A stretch of 64,000 bases of DNA, from NCBI GenBank assembly GCA_963741995.1, contig CAVUKI010000001.1, positions 558,001 through 622,000 on the forward strand. The letters are read 5' to 3'. The number at the start of each line of letters is the position of its first letter. The stretch's first letter is position 1. Position numbers and translations under genes: made by a program. A model generated the notes under the pieces. The model was not told where the DNA came from. It worked only from the letters and a program-made list of their open reading frames with translations, and searched no databases. The DNA comes from Bog-473 sp963741995. GTDB taxonomy: Bacteria; Actinomycetota; Acidimicrobiia; Acidimicrobiales; RAAP-2. Shown here one piece after another: positions 1-8,329 of the stretch.

Positions 1-15
1 ACAACCGCCCGACTA

Positions 16-555
16 TTGGTCGCGACGCCTCGAAGCGTCGGTCAATTTCACGCAACGGTTCAAATGTGTTGCCTCATATACTCGCCGCCTGTGACCTATT
101 CCATTGACTTTGTCCATGTATCTACCGTCGGCTTGGAGTCGTCGCCAGTGGTTGCCGCACTGGCCGGCCTGCGGGCTAACGAGGCCCGCTACTTCAAGAA
201 CAAGTACGACCACGTCTTCTCGGTTGAGCCTGCCGCGAAGGCCAAGAAGGACATCGACTTGGTGCATCGGATCCTCAAGGAGGAACGTGACATCGTCATC
301 ACGTCGCTCCCGCTCGAGGCAACGACGTTCCAGGTCGAGAACATCCGCTGGACCTACGTGTTCTACGAGAGCGGGCTCTCCATCAACGTTCTGTACACGC
401 TCGACGGACCGGATCCGAAACGGGCGGTGGGGTTCAAGCTCTCCGAAGGCATGGACGTACCCGTCGAATTGAGCTCGTTCAAGTTCGCGCGCCAGAAGTC
501 GAAGCTGGCAGGGACCATCCGAGGCTCGTACTTCGTGATCAAGGGCCAGTACTGA
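16..555 (+). CDS. hypothetical protein, N-terminus uncertain
   Basis: I do not recognise this protein. The reading frame is open from base 1, and the first candidate start is a TTG at 16, so the true N-terminus may lie outside the window or at the internal Met near residue 18. The product (at most 179 residues) is soluble, with no membrane segment. It has a charged middle (about residues 60-90, rich in Lys, Asp and Glu) and a C-terminal part of alternating beta-type stretches ending in FVIKGQY. Its base composition is less GC-rich than most of the window. It converges on the lipoprotein gene that follows. No function is inferred. Confidence 0.55.
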   Translation: MVATPRSVGQFHATVQMCCLIYSPPVTYSIDFVHVSTVGLESSPVVAALAGLRANEARYFKNKYDHVFSVEPAAKAKKDIDLVHRILKEERDIVITSLPLEATTFQVENIRWTYVFYESGLSINVLYTLDGPDPKRAVGFKLSEGMDVPVELSSFKFARQKSKLAGTIRGSYFVIKGQY

Positions 556-585
556 GCCCGCAGGGCGCTGGATCCGCCAGCATTC

Positions 586-613
586 GGTCCTCGCCTGACA
601 GGCTCGAGGGACC
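586..613. terminator. hairpin between convergent genes
   Basis: GGTCCTCG pairs with CGAGGGACC (one bulged base), closing an inner GCCTG/CAGGC stem. It lies between two converging genes (ends at 555 and 685). There is no good T-run, so bidirectional termination is inferred from position and structure. Confidence 0.4.
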
Positions 614-684
614 CGCCGTCCTGACTACTTCTGAGCCAGCTCGAGAGCTGCCCGTTGGTCAGACAATCCCCGAGCGGTCGCCGC

Positions 685-1836
685 TCATCCGACAACAGCA
701 GGAGTCACGGTGTCGTGGTCGTTCGTTGGCTGGCCCATGGTCGTGGCTCGAACGATGTCGAACGAATACGGCGGGACAAGGTCGACGCCGTCCGGTTTGT
801 TCAGGAATCCCGGCGCCGTTCCCGTCTGGCCCGTGTGCCCGTATTGCCAGACGATCCGGTCGGACCTGGGATCGATGACCACGACCCGATGGTTGTCATC
901 GTCATTCATGAGGAAGTCACCGTTGGGAAGGGCAAAGGCGAGTGACGGGTGGTTCAACTGCGGGTCACCTGGCAGAGGCTGGTAGCGCCAAAGCAGGTTG
1001 CCCGACCAGTCGAAAGTCTCCAGAGTGCCCGGATCGGAGTAGTCGACGGTGACGAGCACGCCTGGGCCGAGCTCGTTGGTATCAGAGGGGTAATTGACAC
1101 CCGGAGGGTGAGTGGACCGGTAGACGGCGCCGTTGAGGCCGAGTTCGTCGACCCAGTCCCCGTTGATCTCGGTGACCACATAGTGACCATTCGACATCGG
1201 GAACGCTCCGTTCGGGCTTCCCCATCGGGTGGGTGGATCGTGCTGACAATCGTTGGTCGTCTCCCCGAAGACCTGAGCAGGGGTGTGGGCGCCGGGAGCG
1301 ATGAGGAGTACCCGGCAGTTCTTGATGTCGGCGGTGACGAGATAGCCGTCTGGAAGCTGCATGGCATCGTCGGGGTTGTGGACCTGGTTCGGTCCACTTC
1401 CAGGCTGGCCAGGTGTGCCGTAGCGGTAGACGATCTGACGAGTGGCCACGTCGATGACGCTGATGACGGAGTCGTCCTCCTGCGTTACCACGATTTCGCG
1501 CCCGTCGGGAGTGAAGAAGGCGTCGTCGGGGACGAGGAAGGTCTGCCCCGGAGCTAAATCGCCGGGGCGAGGGAACTCCCACACCACCTCTCCCTGTTGG
1601 TTCACAACGAGAAGCCGGTTATTGGTTCGGTCGGCGATCAGCACCGGAGAAGGCAGGACGCTCGGATCCGAGCCAGGTTGGAAACTCGGACTGCTCAGAG
1701 GCGTGGAGAAGGAAGGGTCTGCTGGTGATTGCGTGATCGTCGTGGTTGTTGAACTGCGAGTCGTTGTCACACGGCGAGCTGAGCATCCAGCAGCGAGGAC
1801 GGCGGCGAGCGCAAGGGCGATCAGGCAGCGGCCCAT
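685..1836 (-). CDS. secreted lipoprotein with beta-propeller repeats
   Basis: Predicted membrane-anchored lipoprotein of 383 residues. The N-terminus is a lipoprotein signal peptide with lipobox LAAGC, placing the lipidated Cys at residue 18. A Thr/Ser-rich linker (about 20-60) follows. The rest consists of repeated blade-like units carrying motifs such as ADRTNNRLLVV, DVATRQIVYRYG and DPRSDRIVWQYGHTG, typical of NHL/PQQ-type beta-propellers or the arylsulfotransferase-like fold. An enzymatic role cannot be assigned; ligand binding or envelope scaffolding is equally possible. A CATGAT hexamer ends 8 nt before the ATG, consistent with a leaderless transcript. It stands alone, convergent with the upstream hypothetical gene. 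Confidence 0.75.
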   Translation of the reverse strand: MGRCLIALALAAVLAAGCSARRVTTTRSSTTTTITQSPADPSFSTPLSSPSFQPGSDPSVLPSPVLIADRTNNRLLVVNQQGEVVWEFPRPGDLAPGQTFLVPDDAFFTPDGREIVVTQEDDSVISVIDVATRQIVYRYGTPGQPGSGPNQVHNPDDAMQLPDGYLVTADIKNCRVLLIAPGAHTPAQVFGETTNDCQHDPPTRWGSPNGAFPMSNGHYVVTEINGDWVDELGLNGAVYRSTHPPGVNYPSDTNELGPGVLVTVDYSDPGTLETFDWSGNLLWRYQPLPGDPQLNHPSLAFALPNGDFLMNDDDNHRVVVIDPRSDRIVWQYGHTGQTGTAPGFLNKPDGVDLVPPYSFDIVRATTMGQPTNDHDTVTPAVVG

Positions 1837-1953
1837 GGCTGGGAATCATGCAGGAAGGGAGTGGAGGCTGCCCAATCGAAGCCGTGGAACGGGTCAAGGA
1901 CCGGTCGGGGCATGCTGCGTTGTAAGGCTCGATCTCCCGCGGCCATTCTGGGT

Positions 1954-2601
1954 TCAGGCTGTAGTGACGCGCACGCGGGTGCGCAGCGTCGGCATGCCGG
2001 GGCCGTCGAGTTGGTCGACGTACGTGGCACGGCCCGCCATGCTCATGACCAAGGCAACGGTGGAGCCGGTGATCAGCGGTCCGGAGCCGATGGCAAACGG
2101 TCCGTCGTCCGCCCGGAGCTGCAGACCGGCAACGGCGCTCCGGCTGGGAACCGTGAAGTTGCGATGCGCAAAGAAGTCACCGACATGTGTCAGAGCGTCG
2201 ATGTCCGGTGTCCGCCGAAGGCCCAGCGGCTCGCGGATGTCTTGGGCGTGCACCACGACCTCTAAGTAGGCCGCAGTATGTCCCGAAGGGGCGATGGAAC
2301 TGTCGATGATGGCGCGGAACCGATTGAGCGTCTCCGCTGGGGTATCGCCTCGATGCTCGACCATTCGCCGCTGGTTGTGCACGTCGACGCGAAAACGTGC
2401 TCCGAGAATACTCTGCACCCATTTCCACCGATTGAGGCTCGCTGCGGCGGTGAGGTGGGCGACAACGTCCTCGACGTCCCATTGGTCGCACAGGGTGCCA
2501 TGCCGCCACTGCTCCGCACTCAGGGCCGACAGGTCTTCGGCGAGCGCAGCGCGCTCAGCGTGCGCCAGCGCCCAGAGGCGACCGTCTTCCGATTTCGCCA
2601 T
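1954..2601 (-). CDS. maleylpyruvate isomerase / MDMPI-type mycothiol-dependent enzyme
   Basis: Member of the DinB-like MDMPI superfamily (215 residues), metal-binding four-helix proteins that often use mycothiol as thiol cofactor in actinobacteria. The diagnostic N-terminal part is visible: LSALSAEQWRHGTLCDQWDVEDVVAHLTAAA, where the His of VVAHL is the usual first metal ligand. A second His cluster, EVVVHAQDIREPLG, sits near residues 110-125. A C-terminal extension (about 140-215) resembles the MDMPI C-terminal domain. It lies 6 nt downstream of the methyltransferase-like gene on the same strand, so the two are probably co-transcribed. The substrate is unknown; maleylpyruvate itself is only a family name here. 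Confidence 0.75.
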   Translation of the reverse strand: MAKSEDGRLWALAHAERAALAEDLSALSAEQWRHGTLCDQWDVEDVVAHLTAAASLNRWKWVQSILGARFRVDVHNQRRMVEHRGDTPAETLNRFRAIIDSSIAPSGHTAAYLEVVVHAQDIREPLGLRRTPDIDALTHVGDFFAHRNFTVPSRSAVAGLQLRADDGPFAIGSGPLITGSTVALVMSMAGRATYVDQLDGPGMPTLRTRVRVTTA

Positions 2602-2607
2602 ATCGCT

Positions 2608-3468
2608 CTATCCGTTTCCCCTGATCCGCCGTAACAGCCCGCGCCGTCTCTCGCCCCGCTCGTCACCCTTCGTCACGATCAGCGCCAGCGAGGTGGTGAC
2701 GTAGCCGGCCAGCTCCGTGCGCAGGTGCACGTCCGTGTAGGGCGGCACGTCCACGTGCACGTCCTCAGGGGCGGAACCCAACGAGTAGTCCATGTCGACG
2801 TCATGGCCCGCCCGCCGCAGCCGTCGCACCAGCGACTCGATGTCCCGGCGCCGGTAGAACACGGTGCCGCCCGCCTCCACCGTGGCGCCGTTGGACGACA
2901 CGAGGTACTCCGTCGTGTGCACCGCCACGCCGCCGGGCCGCAGGCAGTCCATCTGCGCGACCACGAAGTCCATCCCGGCGCCGAGCGTCCCAAGATGTTC
3001 GAGAGCGCACGACGACCACGCAAAGTCGAACCCGGTCAGGTCCGCCGGGATCGCGTTCATGTCGACGGGGCGGAACGCCACCCGCTGCGCGAACGCATCC
3101 GCCGTGCTCAGCCCGAAGTCGTTGAGGTGCTCGAGCCCGCCGGCCCACTCCACCTCGGACTCCGTCCACCCGGACTGCACGGCCGACTCGTGCGGCTGGT
3201 CGGTGGCCACGACGTCACAACCGGCGTCGGCGAAGAGCGCCACCAACGGTTCCTGCCCCACGCCGAACCCGAGCCCGCGGCGCCCGGCGGCGAGCACGCC
3301 CCGCTCCCGGAGGGCTTCGGCGATGAAGAGCCATTCCCACATCTTGCGGTGGAGCATGACGTCGCGGGCGTCGTCGCCGGCCGCCCACATCGGCCGCAGC
3401 CGCTCGGCCCAGGCCCGCAGGGCCGGCGAGCGCAGCGATTCGGCCGAGCACAATTGCGAGCGCAGCAT
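2608..3468 (-). CDS. class I SAM-dependent methyltransferase-like protein
   Basis: A 286-residue protein with a Rossmann methyltransferase layout. A glycine-containing motif I (GLGFGVGQEPLVALFADAG, about residues 65-85) is followed by an acidic strand end (VVATDQP) and by FDFAWSSCALEHLG, which resembles motif IV of methyltransferases. DCLRPGGVAVHTTEYL matches the common post-motif LKPGG strand. The glycine motif is not the canonical E/DxGxGxG, so catalysis is likely but not certain. The C-terminus is basic. The substrate is unknown. A TAAGGT box lies 9 nt before the ATG. It is followed after 6 nt by the MDMPI-type gene, suggesting a two-gene operon. Confidence 0.65.
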   Translation of the reverse strand: MLRSQLCSAESLRSPALRAWAERLRPMWAAGDDARDVMLHRKMWEWLFIAEALRERGVLAAGRRGLGFGVGQEPLVALFADAGCDVVATDQPHESAVQSGWTESEVEWAGGLEHLNDFGLSTADAFAQRVAFRPVDMNAIPADLTGFDFAWSSCALEHLGTLGAGMDFVVAQMDCLRPGGVAVHTTEYLVSSNGATVEAGGTVFYRRRDIESLVRRLRRAGHDVDMDYSLGSAPEDVHVDVPPYTDVHLRTELAGYVTTSLALIVTKGDERGERRRGLLRRIRGNG

Positions 3469-3533
3469 GACCGGGCGACCTTATATGGGAGCCGGCCTCG
3501 CCTCGCCGCCGGGCCGCTCCCGGAGGCGACCGA

Positions 3534-4919
3534 TCAAATCCGCTCGAAGTTCCGGGCCAGCTCCCAGTCCGTGACGTGGCGGTTGCTGGCCAGCCACTCC
3601 TGCTCTGCCGTGTTGAGGAGATGGTGGTGCACGTCGGGCCCGAACGCCTCGAGCGCGACGGCCGAGTCACGCAGCGCCTCGATGGCCTCGACCAGCGTCG
3701 AGGGGATGCGCGGCACGTCGGTCGCCTCGTAGGCGTTGACCGGGTAGGGGTCGCCCGGCTCGAGCTCGTGGTCGACGCCGTACAGGCCCGCCGCGATGGC
3801 GGCCGCCAGCACGAGATACGGGTTGACGTCCGCCCCAGGAATCCTCGACTCCACCCGCCGCCCCGCCCCGTGCCCCACGAGGCGGAAGCCGCAGGTGCGG
3901 TTGTCCTCGCCGTAGACCGCCGCCGTGGGGGCCCAGCTGCCGGGCACGTAACGCCGGTAGGAGTTCACGGTGGGCGCCGCCATCCAGGCCAGCTCCCTGG
4001 CCGCGTGCAGCTGGCCCGCCAGGAAGTGGCGACCCAGCTTCGACAGGCCGCTCGGGTGCGCCGCACCGTCGTCGCCGCCCGCGCAGGGCGCCATGAGCGC
4101 CTCGCCGCTTTCGATGTCCCACAGACTGGTGTGCACGTGACACGACGAGCCCACGTCGTCCATCGTCCACTTCGCCATGAACGTCGTTGCGCGGCCCTCC
4201 TGTGCCGCAATCTCCTTGATGCCGTTCTTGAACACAAGATGACGGTCGGCTGTGACAAGCGCCTCGTCCCAGACGACGTTCACCTCGTGCTGGCCGCGCC
4301 CCGCCTCGCCCTTGGAGGTTTCGACGGGGATGCCGGCGGCGCACATCTCGTTGCGGATCCGGCGCAGGACGTACTCCTCGCGTGTCGTCTGCAGCAACTG
4401 GTAGTCCTCAATGGTGGAGGTATGCGGCGTGAGGTTCCGCCAGCCCTGGGCGTCGGCCTCCTCGAAGGACTCCTTGAAGAGGAAGAACTCGAGCTCGGTC
4501 GCGCTGCAGACCCGTAGGCCGCGCTCGGCCGCCCGCTCCAACTGGCGCCGCAGGATCCGGCGGGGTGACACCTCGACCGGCATCCCGTGCTCATCGGCCA
4601 GGTCGCCGATGACGAAGGCCGTGCCCTCCTGCCACGGGATCAGGCGGGCCGTCGCGTAGTCGGGCCGGCAGACGAAGTCGCCGTACCCGGTGTCCCAGTT
4701 TGTGAAGCGGTAGCCGGGCAGCGGGTTCATATCGACGTCCACCGCCAGGAGGTAGTCGCAGGCCTCGATCCCGTGCTCGGCCACGTGCGCCTTGAAGAAG
4801 TCCGCCGTCACCCGCTTCCCGACGGGTCGGCCGTGCATGTCGGGGAACGCCACCACGACGGTGTCGACCGACCCGTCGGCGATGGCGGCGTCAATGAGCT
4901 CACGTCCAGGTGCTGGCAT
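3534..4919 (-). CDS. glutamine synthetase family ligase (gamma-glutamylpolyamine synthetase-like)
   Basis: ATP-dependent gamma-glutamyl ligase of the glutamine synthetase superfamily, 461 residues. The beta-grasp N-terminal domain (about 10-110) is followed by the catalytic domain. Metal- and glutamate-site motifs are visible: SATELEFFLFKE, GEAGRGQHEVNV, SSCHVHTSLWD and the ATP-site stretch APTVNSYRRYVPGSWAPT with RVESRIPGADVNPYL. It lacks the adenylylation-site context of GlnA1, and its length fits GlnA3/GlnA4/PuuA-type enzymes that glutamylate polyamines or amino alcohols. The divergent neighbour is a class I glutamine-amidotransferase-like hydrolase of PuuD type, and an aldehyde dehydrogenase lies nearby, which supports a role in polyamine or GABA breakdown. 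The amine substrate is inferred from context only. Confidence 0.8.
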   Translation of the reverse strand: MPAPGRELIDAAIADGSVDTVVVAFPDMHGRPVGKRVTADFFKAHVAEHGIEACDYLLAVDVDMNPLPGYRFTNWDTGYGDFVCRPDYATARLIPWQEGTAFVIGDLADEHGMPVEVSPRRILRRQLERAAERGLRVCSATELEFFLFKESFEEADAQGWRNLTPHTSTIEDYQLLQTTREEYVLRRIRNEMCAAGIPVETSKGEAGRGQHEVNVVWDEALVTADRHLVFKNGIKEIAAQEGRATTFMAKWTMDDVGSSCHVHTSLWDIESGEALMAPCAGGDDGAAHPSGLSKLGRHFLAGQLHAARELAWMAAPTVNSYRRYVPGSWAPTAAVYGEDNRTCGFRLVGHGAGRRVESRIPGADVNPYLVLAAAIAAGLYGVDHELEPGDPYPVNAYEATDVPRIPSTLVEAIEALRDSAVALEAFGPDVHHHLLNTAEQEWLASNRHVTDWELARNFERI

Positions 4920-4977
4920 GCGCCATGTTGACCCCGCTGCACGCGAGCGTCCAGTACGGCCACCCTTCGCGCGTCGG

Positions 4978-4983
4978 TACGCT
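4978..4983 (+). promoter_or_regulatory. -10 box of a probable leaderless transcript
   Basis: TACGCT ends 6 nt before the ATG at 4990, which would place transcription initiation at or next to the start codon. No Shine-Dalgarno is present. Confidence 0.5.
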
Positions 4984-4989
4984 GGGCCG

Positions 4990-5736
4990 ATGCTCCCGTT
5001 GATCGGCGTCTCGACCTACGTGGCCGACGTGGCCTGGGCGAGCTGGGAGCGCCGGGCCGCGGTCCTGCCCGAGTCCTATTTCGAGTTGGTCGCCGCGGCC
5101 GGCGGGCGACCGCTGCTCCTGCCGCCGCCCGGCAGCGCCCCGGGCGGACCGGCGGCGGGGGCGGCCGAGGTGATCGCGGTGCTCGACGGCCTGGTCCTGA
5201 CGGGCGGCGGGGACGTGGACCCTGCCGCCTATGGGGACGAGCCCGCACCCGAGGTGGGCGGCGTCGACGCGAACCGCGACGCCAGCGAGCGGGCGCTGCT
5301 GGCCGCCGCGCTCGAGGCCGACATGCCGGTGCTGGCCATCTGCCGAGGCTGCCAGGTGCTCAATGTGTATCTGGGCGGCACCCTCCACCAGCACCTGCCC
5401 GATGTGGTCGGGAATCTCGACCACCGCCGGGCTCCCATGGTCTTCGAGGACGTCGACGTGACCACGGTGCCCGGCACCAGAACGGCTTCCGTCTTCGGCC
5501 CGACGACCACTGTTCGTTGCTCGCACCACCAGGCCATCCGCGACCTGGGCCGGGACCTGGCAGTCACCGCCCGGGCCGGCGACGGCGTGGTCGAGGCGGT
5601 CGAGCTGCCGTCCGCCCGCTTCGTCCTGGCGGTCCAGTGGCACCCCGAAGAGGCGATGGACCAGCGCCCCTTCGATGCTCTTGTCCAGGCCGCCCGGGAC
5701 TACAAGGCTGCACTGTCGGCACCAGCCACTGTCTGA
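4990..5736 (+). CDS. gamma-glutamyl-gamma-aminobutyrate hydrolase family protein (PuuD-like)
   Basis: Class I glutamine-amidotransferase-like hydrolase, 248 residues, that in characterised relatives splits gamma-glutamyl-GABA or similar gamma-glutamyl amides. The family signature is complete: GVSTYVADVAW at the N-terminus, VLTGGGDVDPAAYG (oxyanion strand), the nucleophile elbow AICRGCQVLNV, SHHQAIRDLG, and the His-Glu pair in AVQWHPEEAMD. The ATG at 4990 is chosen because it matches the usual PuuD N-terminus and has a TACGCT box 6 nt upstream; an upstream in-frame extension starting at 4792 would overlap the divergent ligase gene. It pairs naturally with that ligase: one adds and the other removes the gamma-glutamyl group. 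Confidence 0.85.
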   Translation: MLPLIGVSTYVADVAWASWERRAAVLPESYFELVAAAGGRPLLLPPPGSAPGGPAAGAAEVIAVLDGLVLTGGGDVDPAAYGDEPAPEVGGVDANRDASERALLAAALEADMPVLAICRGCQVLNVYLGGTLHQHLPDVVGNLDHRRAPMVFEDVDVTTVPGTRTASVFGPTTTVRCSHHQAIRDLGRDLAVTARAGDGVVEAVELPSARFVLAVQWHPEEAMDQRPFDALVQAARDYKAALSAPATV

Positions 5737-5817
5737 CGGGCCGGGTGGGCCATCGGTTGGATGCTCTGCAACCCCCTGACGAGGTCCCGTCCCCGGGTCG
5801 TTCCCAGCCTCGCCGGG

Positions 5818-5823
5818 TAAGGT
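5818..5823 (+). promoter_or_regulatory. -10 box of a probable leaderless transcript
   Basis: TAAGGT ends 7 nt before the ATG at 5831. Confidence 0.45.
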
Positions 5824-5830
5824 GCCCGCC

Positions 5831-6010
5831 ATGGCCAAGAGCGGTGGGCACAAAGTCGTCAAGCCGGTGGCCGCTGCCGCGGTGACCCTCGGCACGATCG
5901 CCAGTATCTGGTGGTTCGCCCTCAAGCCCCGCCGCAAGGCCAAGGCCGATGCGACGGCCAAGACCAACGCCACCGACGGCGGCAGCGGACCTACGACCGA
6001 GCAGCCGTAG
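5831..6010 (+). CDS. small single-pass membrane protein
   Basis: A 59-residue protein with one membrane span (about residues 10-29, VVKPVAAAAVTLGTIASIWWFAL) followed by a Lys/Arg-rich cytoplasmic-type segment (KPRRKAKAD) and a Thr/Gly-rich tail. The positive-inside rule would put the C-terminus in the cytoplasm. I do not recognise a family. The ATG at 5831 is preferred to the in-frame GTG at 5822 because a TAAGGT box ends 7 nt before it. Its 3' end overlaps the convergent sir2 gene by 20 nt, so the two mRNAs would be complementary at their ends. Confidence 0.55.
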   Translation: MAKSGGHKVVKPVAAAAVTLGTIASIWWFALKPRRKAKADATAKTNATDGGSGPTTEQP

Positions 6011-6821
6011 GGGTCAGCCCCTCCACGAGTGCCGGCAGGCACTCGCTGATGGAGTCGCTCAGGAGTACGTCGGCCAGGCCGTCCATCTCGGTGGGCTCCC
6101 CGTTCACGATGATCGCCGCCGCTCCGTGCCGCACGGCGACCGGCACCAGCCCGGCGGCCGGGAACACGGCGAGCGTCGAGCCCACGGCCAGCAACAGGTC
6201 GCAATTGGCCGCGGCCTGTTCCGCCCGGAGCAGGTCCTCGGCCACCAGGCTCTGGCCGAAGCTGATGGTGGCCGACTTGAGGATGCCGCCGCAGACGCCC
6301 CCATCGCCATCGCCGTCGCCATCGTCGACCATGGCCGTGCAGGACGGGTCGGCCTCGCCGGCCCGGACCCGGTCGTGCACCGGCTCGGCCGGCTGGCGGT
6401 CCCCGCAGCTCAGGCACATCACCTCGAGCGACGTGCCGTGTATCTCGACGATGCGGTCCCGGTCGTTGCCCGCCTTCTGGTGCAGCCCGTCGATGTTCTG
6501 CGTCACGAGCAGCTCGAGCCGCCCGCTGCGCTCCAGGTCGACCAGCGCCCGGTGGCCGGCGTTCGGCGAGGCTGACCACATCGAAGAGGTCAAGCGGTTC
6601 TGCCACGCCCGCACGCGCAGTTCAGGATCCGATACATAGGCCTGGAGCGTCGCCATCTTCTCGGCCTCGGGGTTCTTGGTCCACACGCCCTGGGGCCCCC
6701 GGAAGTCGGCGATGCCCGAGTCCGTCGAGATACCGGCGCCGGTCAGCACCACGACCCGCCGCGCCTGTTCCAGCAGCGCCCGGGCCCGCCCGACGTCGTC
6801 GTCGTCGTGTGCAGTCATCAC
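5991..6821 (-). CDS. Sir2-family NAD-dependent protein deacylase
   Basis: Removes acyl groups from lysine using NAD, producing O-acyl-ADP-ribose. The 276-residue protein shows the full sirtuin core: VVVLTGAGISTDSGIADFRG (NAD-binding GAGxS and DFRG), VTQNIDGLHQKAG (TQNID), the catalytic His in EIHGTS, and GSTLAVFPAAGLVPVAV. The zinc ribbon begins with CLSCG, but the second Cys pair is unusual: the two cysteines are separated by an Asp/Gly-rich insertion (DDGDGDGDGG) encoded by a hexanucleotide repeat near 6300-6330. An acyl-CoA synthetase is divergently encoded 41 nt away, recalling systems where sirtuins reactivate acylated acyl-CoA synthetases; that link is inference. The start is GTG at 6821. 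Confidence 0.88.
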   Translation of the reverse strand: MMTAHDDDDVGRARALLEQARRVVVLTGAGISTDSGIADFRGPQGVWTKNPEAEKMATLQAYVSDPELRVRAWQNRLTSSMWSASPNAGHRALVDLERSGRLELLVTQNIDGLHQKAGNDRDRIVEIHGTSLEVMCLSCGDRQPAEPVHDRVRAGEADPSCTAMVDDGDGDGDGGVCGGILKSATISFGQSLVAEDLLRAEQAAANCDLLLAVGSTLAVFPAAGLVPVAVRHGAAAIIVNGEPTEMDGLADVLLSDSISECLPALVEGLTPTAARS

Positions 6822-6850
6822 GAAGGAGCAATCGTACGGGTGAGTGGGCG

Positions 6851-6856
6851 TAACCT
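6851..6856 (+). promoter_or_regulatory. -10 box of a probable leaderless transcript
   Basis: TAACCT ends 6 nt before the ATG at 6863. Confidence 0.5.
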
Positions 6857-6862
6857 GCCCCG

Positions 6863-8308
6863 ATGCCCGGGGACGGCCCCACCGTCGAGCTCCTCCACGC
6901 CGCCGACGCCGAAGACCGCCAGCGCAGGGCGGCCGGCGCGCTCCTGGCCCGGGGCTGCACCCGGGGCGACCGGGTGGCGTTCGCCCTCGGCTCGTCAGCC
7001 GACCTCATATGTGCAGCGCTCGGTGCCGCCCGAATCGGGCTCATCCCGGTCATGCTCAACGCCACCCTCACGCCGACCGAGCGCGACGACCTGGCGGCAG
7101 ACGCCCGCCCCACCATCCGTGTCTTCGAGCAGGCCGAGCTGCACGACCTCGTCGAAAACGGCCATCCAACCGATCTCGCTCCGCACCCCCTGACGCGGCC
7201 CATGCACTACACGTCGGGTACGACCGGCCAGCCCAAGGGGGTCACGACAGGGCTCTGGGACGAGAGCACGGCCAAACGGGTCTTCGAGGACGAGGCCGCC
7301 GTGTGGCATTTCGACCCGGAGGACCTGCACATGGTGTGCTCGCCGATGTACCACACCGTGTCGATCCGATTCGCCGGTTGCACACTGTTGGCGGGCGGCT
7401 CATTGGCCATCCTCAGCCGCTTCCATGCCCCTACCGCCCTCGACACGCTCCGGCGCCACCGCCCCACGACCGCCTTCCTCGTCCCGACCCACCTGCACCG
7501 GATACTGCAAACCCCCGACCTCGGCGCCGGCGAGACGTTCGACTCGTTGCGCCTGCTCGCCCACGCCGGAGCGCCCTGTCCCGACACGGTCAAGCGCGCC
7601 ATCATGGAACGGGTCCGCCCCGGCGCCGTCTGGGAGTTCTACGGGTCCACCGAGGCCCAGTTCTCGGTGTGCTCACCGGAGGACTGGCTCGAGCGCCCCG
7701 GCACCGTCGGCCGGGCCCGACCGGGCCGCCGGCTCCACATCGCCCCGGTCGCAGATGCCGCCGAAGACGGCACGGACACCGCCGGGAGCGGCCCCGACGC
7801 AGAACACGGCGGCGCCGAAGGCACCATCTGGTGCGACATGCCCGACTTCGCCCGCTTCAGCTACTGGGAGAACCCCGAGGCCACGGCGGCGGCGTGGAAC
7901 GGATCGTCGTGCACCGTCGGGGACCTCGGCCGCCTCGATCCGGACGGCTTCCTCTACCTGACCGGCCGGCGCCACGATCTCATCATCAGCGGGGGTGTCA
8001 ACGTCTACCCCGCCGAGGTCGAGAACGTGCTCGCCGCCGTGGACGGCGTGGCCGAGGTGGCCGTCTTTCCGCTGCCCGACGACCAGTGGGGCCAGCGGGT
8101 CTGCGCCGCCTACGTCGCCGACGGCCCCGACCACGGCCACCGCGGGACCTCATATGAGGAGGCCCTGCGGGCCGCCGCCGCCGCCCGGCTGGCTCCGTAC
8201 AAGCGCCCCAAGACGTACTTCGCCACCACGGATCTGCCCCACACGGCCACGGGCAAGCTGATGCGACGGGCTGTCCCCGCGCACCTGGGCTTGGGACTGT
8301 CGGGCTGA
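6863..8308 (+). CDS. class I adenylate-forming acyl-CoA synthetase
   Basis: ATP-dependent acid-CoA ligase (481 residues). Core motifs appear in order: YTSGTTGQPKGVT (A3 phosphate loop, about residues 115-127), EFYGSTEAQ (A5), GDLGRLDPDGFLYLTGRRHDL (A7/A8), ISGGVNVYPAEVENVL, and KRPKTYFATTDLPHTATGKL with the A10 catalytic Lys. It is shorter than typical fatty acyl-CoA synthetases (500-550), mostly at the N-terminus. The carboxylic acid substrate cannot be read from the sequence. It is followed after 21 nt by the semialdehyde dehydrogenase, so the two may be co-transcribed. The invariant A10 Lys is the classic target of acetylation and sirtuin control, and a Sir2 gene lies divergently next door. 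Confidence 0.85.
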   Translation: MPGDGPTVELLHAADAEDRQRRAAGALLARGCTRGDRVAFALGSSADLICAALGAARIGLIPVMLNATLTPTERDDLAADARPTIRVFEQAELHDLVENGHPTDLAPHPLTRPMHYTSGTTGQPKGVTTGLWDESTAKRVFEDEAAVWHFDPEDLHMVCSPMYHTVSIRFAGCTLLAGGSLAILSRFHAPTALDTLRRHRPTTAFLVPTHLHRILQTPDLGAGETFDSLRLLAHAGAPCPDTVKRAIMERVRPGAVWEFYGSTEAQFSVCSPEDWLERPGTVGRARPGRRLHIAPVADAAEDGTDTAGSGPDAEHGGAEGTIWCDMPDFARFSYWENPEATAAAWNGSSCTVGDLGRLDPDGFLYLTGRRHDLIISGGVNVYPAEVENVLAAVDGVAEVAVFPLPDDQWGQRVCAAYVADGPDHGHRGTSYEEALRAAAAARLAPYKRPKTYFATTDLPHTATGKLMRRAVPAHLGLGLSG

Positions 8309-8329
8309 TCAGCGGGTAGAACTGCTGTC

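Noticed and set aside
5040..6606. Long minus-strand open frame over the PuuD-like gene and sir2
   Set aside because: Arg/Gly/Pro-rich shadow of high-GC genes on the other strand or frame; no family pattern and no start context.
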